From Cladorhizidae sp. MBARI D1340-BT2 (Eukaryota; Porifera; Demospongiae; Poecilosclerida; Cladorhizidae), in assembly GCA_028752905.1 (NCBI GenBank), contig JAQNBH010000011.1, forward strand, positions 5,463,125-5,527,124: a stretch of DNA of 64,000 bases, read 5' to 3'. The notes under the pieces are model-generated. The model was not told the origin of the DNA and searched no databases. It saw only the letters and a list, made by a program, of their open reading frames with translations. Of this stretch, positions 58,827 through 64,000 are shown piece after piece (within the stretch, counting starts at the first letter, position 1; the number at the start of each line of letters is the position of its first letter). The translations under genes were made by a program, and so were the position numbers.

Positions 58827-61472
58827 TCAGAACAACCTGTCGGGTGGTCTTCTGACCCTCATGGCCAGCCTGTCGGGTGGTCTTCTGACCCTTGTGGATC
58901 TTCTCGGTGGTTGTGGCCGCTTTGAGGCCGTGTCTCGTGGAGGAGTCATAGTGGGGACCCTAGTGATGGGGTGGGCCGGAGGAGGTGGTATGGGGGGCCC
59001 AGCCTGTGTCATAGGGCTGGACGGGGTAGGTGGTGTGAAGGGCTCAGCCTGCGTGGTGGTGGGAATGTCCGTCATTGGCAGCAGTGGTGTGGGGGGTTGG
59101 GCCGGTGTAGCGGTGGGAATGTCCATCGCTGGTGGTGGGGGGGTGGCTGGGGTAGCCTGGAGCGTGGGTGGTGGCTCGGGGGTTCTGGTGGTGACGGGAG
59201 GTGTTGGTAGTGGCCTGGGGATGGTGGCCATGTCGTCCAGTATGGATCTTCTGGTGGGCGGAGGGTTTACCGGGGTGAAACGTCTCAGGAATTGTCTGTT
59301 CCTGAGGGTGACCCGCCCTGCTCCGTCTACTCTGATTCGATACTGGTGAAACTGCTTCACCTCTATCACCGTTCCCGTTCTGTCCCATTTGTTTGGGAAA
59401 TTCCCCGTCTGATTTTGTAGTCTGACCCTGTCACCTACTTTGAGTGGGGTGAGGGTCTTGGTATGTTCTGACCAGCGTTCTTGTGCCAGGCTGTTTCTTT
59501 GGCGGAGTGCCAGTTCACGCAGAGATTGGCTTTCCTGCCACGTTCTGTGTGGGAGGTATTTGCCACGTAGTATTGGTATGAGGTCTTTCGTCTGGTGGCC
59601 GAACAAGCAGGATGCCGGTGACTCTTTGGTGGCGGGGTCGGGTGAGTTCCTGTACTGCAGCATGGCTCGTTGGAAGGAGTCTATGTTGAGGCTGCCATCT
59701 GTCTTTATGTTGTTGGATATGAGGCGTTTCACCGTCTTGACTGCTACTTCTGCTCTGCAATTGCTGTGTGGAAATGCCACTGAGCTGAGGCGGTGATGAA
59801 CTCTCCAGTCTTGCAGGAATCGTTGAGTGTCGTGGGCAATGAATTCTGGGCCCCCGTCTGAAGCCAGCTCGTCTGGGATGCCATAGGTGGCAAATGTGCT
59901 TCTGAGGATGTCAATGAGTCCTTTTGACCCGTTGATCGCTCTTTCAACGATGGGCCAGTTCGAGTATCTGTCTACGATTACCAGGTATGCATGTCCTTTG
60001 TAGTGGAAGTAATCTGAGCACACGCATTGGAACGGGTATTCTGGTTGAGTTGGGGGGGTCGGTGGCTGTGCTGGCTGTGATGGCGACATGCGGTTGCAAG
60101 TGGAGCAAGTGGCTCTTTGCTGGTGGATGTCTTTGGTAATGCCTGGCCAGAAGATCGACGATTCAGCTTTGGCTATCATTGTAGATGTGCCCTGGTGGGC
60201 AGCATGTAGCGACTTTAGACATGTCTGTCTGAGGGTGGGTGGGATTACTATACGGTCTTTGTAAATGATTACACCATCGACCGAGTATAGATGTTGTTTG
60301 ATATTGTGAAACTGCCTGATGTCAGGGGGCATCTGGAGTCTTGACTCTGGGAGGCCCTCCTCGACTGCTTCCAGGAGCATGGTCATGCTTGGGTCCGAAG
60401 AGGTAGCTGTCTGGACTTCTTCCCATGTGACCACTGATGTGGCGTCTAGGGTAGATATGGTGTCCAGGGTGGATATCATCGATTCCCGTAGTAGGGTTTC
60501 TGAATCATCCGTGGTTTGGCTGATCTCGGAGTGGACACTGTGTGGTCCTGCCAGTATGTGGTCTGGGATGCGTATCTGAGGCTGAGTCATGTGCAAGATT
60601 CCGCTGACGTCATCTTGGAGATGTAGTCTATCTGGTGAGGGGTCTCCAGTGGGGTGGCGAGACAGGGTGTCAGGGGCTCTGTTCTTCACTCCTGGGATGT
60701 GTACCATTTTGAATCTGTATCTGAGTGTTTTCTCTTTGAGGTTCCTCAGGCGGGTGTTGCTGATGTCTAGCGAGCGGTCGCCGAAGATCTTTAAGAATGG
60801 GCGAAGATCGACGGCAATGGTGAGGTCGTGGCAGCCCAGGACAAAGTGGCGAGCCTTGTCTAGAGCGTCTGCTACTGCCAGTGCTTCTCCTTCGATGGGG
60901 GCATAGCGTGACTCTGCTGGGTGGGTAAATCTGCTGCCAACCAGGGTGATTTTCCATCCCTCCTTGCAGCAGAACAGGTCTGTGGATGGGCACTGGCAGT
61001 GTTTCTGGAACAACCAGTATCCTATTCCTTGCTTGGACCAGTCTGTGGCAAGGCATGTGGGCTTTGTCTTGTCGTAGATTGTGACTCCATTTTCGATCTC
61101 GGCGATGATGGCCAGTTTCGAGCTGTCGAATGCTTGCTGAAGGGCGTCTGTCCACTCAAAGGGCACTGTTGGTTTGAGCAGTGTCCGGAATGGTAGCATG
61201 ATGTCTGTCATGCTGAAGGCATATGCCACTTGGTTTATCAGACCGAACCACGATCGTACATCTGTGAGTGATGTGGGGGTTGGGAAGTCAGAGATTGCCT
61301 TTGTGTACTTCTTGCATGGTCTTACTCTGTCGTCTGTAATCTCGAAGCCTGCAAATTCCACGGTTTCCATCGCAAATCTGAATTTGCTGGGGTTGAGGTG
61401 ATGCCGTGTCTGCCGCAGATGTCTAGCCACTCTTGGGCTTGCATGAAGCTGTCGGCGATGGTGGAGGACCAC
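58827..61472 (-). CDS. Gypsy pol: end of RT, RNase H, integrase, proline-rich tail
   Basis: An 881-residue frame. The real reading continues from the gag-pol frame at about residue 25-30, where one missing base separates the two frames. It contains the end of RT (KFRFAMETVEFAGFEI), RNase H (ATDWSKQGIGYWLF, IEGEALAVADAL), an HHCC-like zinc domain (HAAHQ then CSTCN, near residue 430), and the integrase core with D in CSDYFHYKG, D in ASDGGPEF and E in NCRAEVAVK, 35 residues apart, as in active integrases. Next comes a C-terminal domain (RTGTVIEV, YRIRVDGAGRVTLRNRQFL) and a Pro/Thr-rich tail ending in two repeats of VRRPPDRL. All integrase catalytic residues are retained. Confidence 0.9.
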   Translation of the reverse strand: MVLHHRRQLHASPRVARHLRQTRHHLNPSKFRFAMETVEFAGFEITDDRVRPCKKYTKAISDFPTPTSLTDVRSWFGLINQVAYAFSMTDIMLPFRTLLKPTVPFEWTDALQQAFDSSKLAIIAEIENGVTIYDKTKPTCLATDWSKQGIGYWLFQKHCQCPSTDLFCCKEGWKITLVGSRFTHPAESRYAPIEGEALAVADALDKARHFVLGCHDLTIAVDLRPFLKIFGDRSLDISNTRLRNLKEKTLRYRFKMVHIPGVKNRAPDTLSRHPTGDPSPDRLHLQDDVSGILHMTQPQIRIPDHILAGPHSVHSEISQTTDDSETLLRESMISTLDTISTLDATSVVTWEEVQTATSSDPSMTMLLEAVEEGLPESRLQMPPDIRQFHNIKQHLYSVDGVIIYKDRIVIPPTLRQTCLKSLHAAHQGTSTMIAKAESSIFWPGITKDIHQQRATCSTCNRMSPSQPAQPPTPPTQPEYPFQCVCSDYFHYKGHAYLVIVDRYSNWPIVERAINGSKGLIDILRSTFATYGIPDELASDGGPEFIAHDTQRFLQDWRVHHRLSSVAFPHSNCRAEVAVKTVKRLISNNIKTDGSLNIDSFQRAMLQYRNSPDPATKESPASCLFGHQTKDLIPILRGKYLPHRTWQESQSLRELALRQRNSLAQERWSEHTKTLTPLKVGDRVRLQNQTGNFPNKWDRTGTVIEVKQFHQYRIRVDGAGRVTLRNRQFLRRFTPVNPPPTRRSILDDMATIPRPLPTPPVTTRTPEPPPTLQATPATPPPPAMDIPTATPAQPPTPLLPMTDIPTTTQAEPFTPPTPSSPMTQAGPPIPPPPAHPITRVPTMTPPRDTASKRPQPPRRSTRVRRPPDRLAMRVRRPPDRLF

Positions 61473-63742
61473 AGGAGTGTGTCGTCAATGCACTTCGTCT
61501 TCTGGGGTATGTGAGAGACAATCTCGTCGTAGCGGCGGGTGTATCTGTCGCCGGAAGCGATGTAGCCCTGGGGGGCTGTCTTGTATCTGTATCTGCCCCA
61601 GGGTGTGATGAAGGTGGTGAAGTGACGGTCGTCAGGATGGAGAGCGACTGAGTGGTATCCGTTCCATGCGCCAAAGACTGTCTTTCTTGTGTCTTGTGGT
61701 ACGGCTCTGGCTTGATGGAATGGTGACTGGGTGTGATGGGTTTCCCTGGTTGCATGGGCATTTAGGGGCTGGAGGTCGATTGTGCGTCGAAGAGAACCAT
61801 TCTTCTTGGCGCATGTGACCATCCTGTGGCACCAGGTGACTGGTTCACCCACGGGTACTGGCTCCAGCACTCCCAGGCGCACGTCCCTGTCCAGGCCTGC
61901 CTTCACTTCCTCTTGCCAGTGTAGTGGGACTGGAATGGGAGAGTGGTGGGCTGTTGGTGTGGCGTTTGGATCAATCATGAGCCGCATGGGGGGTCCGTCC
62001 ATCAGGGGTAGGGGTTGGTGTTCACAGGTATTGAACGTACTGGCCTTGTACCACTGAAGGAGGAATGCCTCGATTTTGCTTCTGTTTCCTGGCGTAGTGG
62101 GTATGGGTGACTCGCTGAGCTTTGGGGGTGGGGTGGTGCGACGTGGGTACGAGCAGTGCTTTGATGCTTCCGGTGGTACTGATGTGTCCTGGTCGGAGGC
62201 GGCTGCTGTCTCTGTGGTGTCACATTTTGTCGTGGGGAATCCCGTGGGGATGATCCCTAGGTCAGTGCAGGCTTCCTGACTCAGGAAGAGCTTGTCCACG
62301 TGGTCAGTGATATATATCATCTGCTTGGTGGATCTCTTGCCCTGTGGTTCTGTCATCTTGACGGGAATGGCGCCTCGGATGTTGATTTGGCTGTTGTTGG
62401 CAGCGCGCATCCTGAGACTGACGGGTAGGAGCTTCTTGGGTGTGAGTCCCAGTTTCTTCATGGTGGCGGTGCTAGCCAGGCAGCTCTGGCAGCCGGTGTC
62501 GGCCATGGCTTGTGTGGTGAAACTCTTTTTGGGGATCTTCAGCTGTTGACCCAGATGGGTGTAATCCTCTGGCTGGGTCTCCACTGTCAGGGTGACGTAT
62601 GGTTGTGGCCTTGATGGCTTCTTGTGCCACGAGCGTGTTGCTCTGTTGTAGGTGTGGTGGTCGATTGTCGTCGATCCCTGTGTTGAGGTCACTAGACAGA
62701 CCATATCGGATAGGGCATTCTCGTATTGGCCTCTGGTAGAGGGTCGTTGGTTGCCTCCGGTAAGGGCCCGTTGGTTGTCCTTGTTCCTACACATTCTGCT
62801 GAAGTGGTGTTCGCGACCGCAGTTGTCACATTTGGTGTTAAATGCTGGGCATTCTTGTCTTCTCACCCTGGTGGGGGATTTATTTCCATGTCCCTTGGTG
62901 CCACAATATGAGCATGTCTCTGAGTTGGGTGGCAGGGGTGGTGAATTCCTCCTTTTCTGGTAGGGTGCCTCGGGATTGGGGGGCGTGGTTGTTTGGGGGT
63001 TTGGTTTACTCTGTCGTCTGTACGAGCTCCCTATCGCTTCTGCCGACTGTGGGTCGGCCAGTCTTGTGGCTGACCGTTTACCGGCCTCTTTGGCCTCCAC
63101 GAACCTTGTAACCTGCTCTAGTGTCATGTCTTGGTTCGCGTCCCCCAGCAGATCCACTTGTATCTCGCTATCCGCGATACCTCTACACAACACGTCGGTG
63201 AGTATGGCCTCGGCATACGAGACTTCATGGTTACACCCCGGGCATGCCTTAGTATACTTACATATTCCAGCTTGTCCCTTCAGCCTTGCCGCGAATGCTC
63301 TGACGGGCTCGTCTCTGTCTTGCTTCATGTGGTGAAGTGTGACTCGGGCGACCATCACATTCTCTTCTCGGACGGCAAGGGCCCTCATGGCCTCCAGTAC
63401 TCGCTCCTCTGTGCCTCCTGTGAGCGTCCCCCCTGCGTTTCGGGTGAGATCCCTTCTTAGTTGCTCATCGCAACATTCGAGCAGTTGGAGTATCAGGTCG
63501 GGGCCTGTCAGCCTGGTGGCTCTGACGTAGTCTCCCCATCTTGACTGAAAGTAGACCCAGTCTTCTGTGGTTCCTGATGATGACACCTCCGGTCTCTTGA
63601 CCTTCTCTGCCCTGGCTGCCTGCCTTGGCGCCTGGTGGTCGATGGTGTGGGCATTGAGGAGTGCTACTCCTACTATTGCCTCTCCGTCCGGGGTCCTGTA
63701 GTCGCAGCCTTCGACGGGGCATCTGATGATAGGCATTATCAC
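61322..63742 (-). CDS. Gypsy gag, protease and first part of reverse transcriptase
   Basis: An 806-residue frame. An N-terminal C2H2-like finger (CPVEGCDY, then HTIDH) is followed by a gag region with conserved LLECCDEQLRRDLTRNAGG, two zinc-knuckle-like clusters (CSYCGTKGHG; CDNCGREHHFSRMC, about residues 300-345) and the protease site AMADTGCQSCLA. RT follows: TIDLQPLN, then VFGAWNGYHSVAL, where residue 691 (GGC, 61670-61672) is Gly at the position of the motif A catalytic aspartate, then the PQG block and the CIDD catalytic pair. The frame runs off after GRHGIT because one C seems to be missing (ACCCTC expected, ACCTC found), and ends at 61322. The start used is the first ATG; the second ATG, two codons later, is equally possible. 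Confidence 0.9.
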   Translation of the reverse strand: MIMPIIRCPVEGCDYRTPDGEAIVGVALLNAHTIDHQAPRQAARAEKVKRPEVSSSGTTEDWVYFQSRWGDYVRATRLTGPDLILQLLECCDEQLRRDLTRNAGGTLTGGTEERVLEAMRALAVREENVMVARVTLHHMKQDRDEPVRAFAARLKGQAGICKYTKACPGCNHEVSYAEAILTDVLCRGIADSEIQVDLLGDANQDMTLEQVTRFVEAKEAGKRSATRLADPQSAEAIGSSYRRQSKPNPQTTTPPNPEAPYQKRRNSPPLPPNSETCSYCGTKGHGNKSPTRVRRQECPAFNTKCDNCGREHHFSRMCRNKDNQRALTGGNQRPSTRGQYENALSDMVCLVTSTQGSTTIDHHTYNRATRSWHKKPSRPQPYVTLTVETQPEDYTHLGQQLKIPKKSFTTQAMADTGCQSCLASTATMKKLGLTPKKLLPVSLRMRAANNSQINIRGAIPVKMTEPQGKRSTKQMIYITDHVDKLFLSQEACTDLGIIPTGFPTTKCDTTETAAASDQDTSVPPEASKHCSYPRRTTPPPKLSESPIPTTPGNRSKIEAFLLQWYKASTFNTCEHQPLPLMDGPPMRLMIDPNATPTAHHSPIPVPLHWQEEVKAGLDRDVRLGVLEPVPVGEPVTWCHRMVTCAKKNGSLRRTIDLQPLNAHATRETHHTQSPFHQARAVPQDTRKTVFGAWNGYHSVALHPDDRHFTTFITPWGRYRYKTAPQGYIASGDRYTRRYDEIVSHIPQKTKCIDDTLLWSSTIADSFMQAQEWLDICGRHGITSTPANSDLRWKPWNLQASRLQTTE

Positions 63743-63857
63743 AAGGTGGTGCGCTCTAATTGGAGTTCCGTAACTTCTCTCCTGGAGCCTTCTCCCTTGG
63801 GCTGAGGCGTCAGCCTAGCGTCCACTAACTCTTTTTGGGCCTCCACTATCAGACTCG

Positions 63858-63871
63858 AGTTGTAATGTGCA
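63858..63871 (-). promoter_or_regulatory. putative primer-binding site complementary to the element's own LTR
   Basis: On the minus strand the 14 bases directly after the LTR read TGCACATTACAACT. They are perfectly complementary to AGTTGTAATGTGCA inside the LTR (63948-63935); with the last LTR base the match is 15. No TGG-starting tRNA site is present at the boundary. This is the layout of self-primed elements such as Tf1. Confidence 0.6.
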
Positions 63872-64000
63872 TAAAGAATAAAGCCTTAAGCTTGTTTGCA
63901 GCAGCACAATAATTATAGCAAGTGAGCATGACAATGCACATTACAACTGGTAAGGGGTCACAATGTAATTATCTATGAGTTCAGGGTTCGCCCGGTACGG
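63872..64000 (-). repeat. 5' LTR of the young gypsy element (incomplete)
   Basis: The right-hand copy of the LTR; about 37 bases lie beyond the window. It differs from 58606-58734 by one base (ccttaagc here, cctttagc there). Confidence 0.85.

Larger units (their letters stand above)
58606..64000 (-). mobile_element. Young Ty3/gypsy retrotransposon, near complete, cut by the window end
   Basis: LTRs at both sides, two overlapping frames covering gag, protease, RT, RNase H and integrase, and a higher G/C content than the surroundings. The LTR copies are nearly identical, so it inserted recently. It has at least two defects: one base is missing near 61390, and a catalytic RT aspartate is replaced. 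No envelope-like frame is present. The 5' LTR is incomplete because the window ends. Confidence 0.9.

Noticed and set aside
58789..59349. Gly/Val-rich plus-strand open frame
   Set aside because: Antisense of the proline-rich tail of the gypsy pol frame.
61385..61410. Programmed ribosomal frameshift between the gypsy frames
   Set aside because: It lies in the middle of the RT domain without a slippery heptamer; a lost base explains it more simply.
63853..63946. A 94-bp LTR bounded by TGTAATGTGCA and its inverse
   Set aside because: The identical region in both copies extends well beyond these ends, so the inverted pair is better explained as LTR sequence and primer site.
58606..64000. Endogenous retrovirus
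   Set aside because: No envelope-like frame follows integrase; the 3' LTR comes directly after the pol tail.
1..64000. Host genes, tRNA or rRNA genes
   Set aside because: No cloverleaf-like or rRNA-like sequence was noticed by eye, and no open frame outside mobile elements showed a domain I could name; a covariance-model search would be needed to exclude small RNAs.

Overview
The window looks like repeat-rich, AT-rich DNA from an invertebrate animal. Candidates are a sponge, cnidarian or similar lineage, but the sequence alone does not settle the species. Evidence for an animal nuclear genome: spliced genes with GT-AG introns, piggyBac, hAT, Tc1/mariner and Harbinger-like DNA transposons, Ty3/gypsy-type LTR elements, two kinds of non-LTR retrotransposon remnant, and no operon-like gene packing. 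I recognise no host gene, rRNA or tRNA. Nearly every supported coding region belongs to a mobile element.

Layout. 0.4-1.8 kb: fossil of an integrase joined to a Ulp1-like peptidase. 2.6-3.2 kb: MITE with long inverted repeats and a TAA duplication. 6.7-8.8 kb: decayed hAT transposase. 8.96-9.42 and 13.2-14.6 kb: two internally deleted copies of one TA-flanked DNA transposon family. 11.1-12.2 kb: 3' end of a non-LTR retrotransposon with a zinc finger and PD-(D/E)XK-like endonuclease. 15.0-18.6 kb: Ty3/gypsy-like element with integrase placed before reverse transcriptase (Gmr1-type order). 21.5-25.3 kb: broken gene of a FEN1-like nuclease family. 25.9-28.2 kb: second decayed hAT.

28.6-34.24 kb: a complete-looking element with long inverted repeats (about 100 bp well conserved, about 260 bp in all). 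It carries an apparently intact five-exon gene for a FEN1/XPG-like nuclease with a cysteine-rich tail. 34.4-48.4 kb: mostly non-coding, with MITEs, a Tc1/mariner fossil and a LINE fossil. 48.57-57.33 kb: a hAT element whose introns have been invaded by two MITEs and by an apparently intact piggyBac (53.19-56.45 kb, TTAA on both sides). 57.4-58.0 kb: a second integrase fossil. 58.6 kb to the window end: a young, near-complete Ty3/gypsy element on the minus strand. Its two LTR copies differ at one position over 129 bases.

Most notable points: (1) the inverted-repeat element with the FEN1-like gene, which I cannot place in a named transposon superfamily, plus a second, broken relative 4 kb away; (2) a possible self-priming design in the young gypsy element, where the 14 bases directly after the LTR are perfectly complementary to a stretch inside the LTR; (3) loss of the first catalytic aspartate of its reverse transcriptase; (4) the Gmr1-type gene order; (5) the intact piggyBac sitting in a hAT intron.

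The window is a nested transposon graveyard with two elements that still look coding-competent (the FEN1-like element and piggyBac). The other genes do not cooperate as pathways; each served its own element's mobility.
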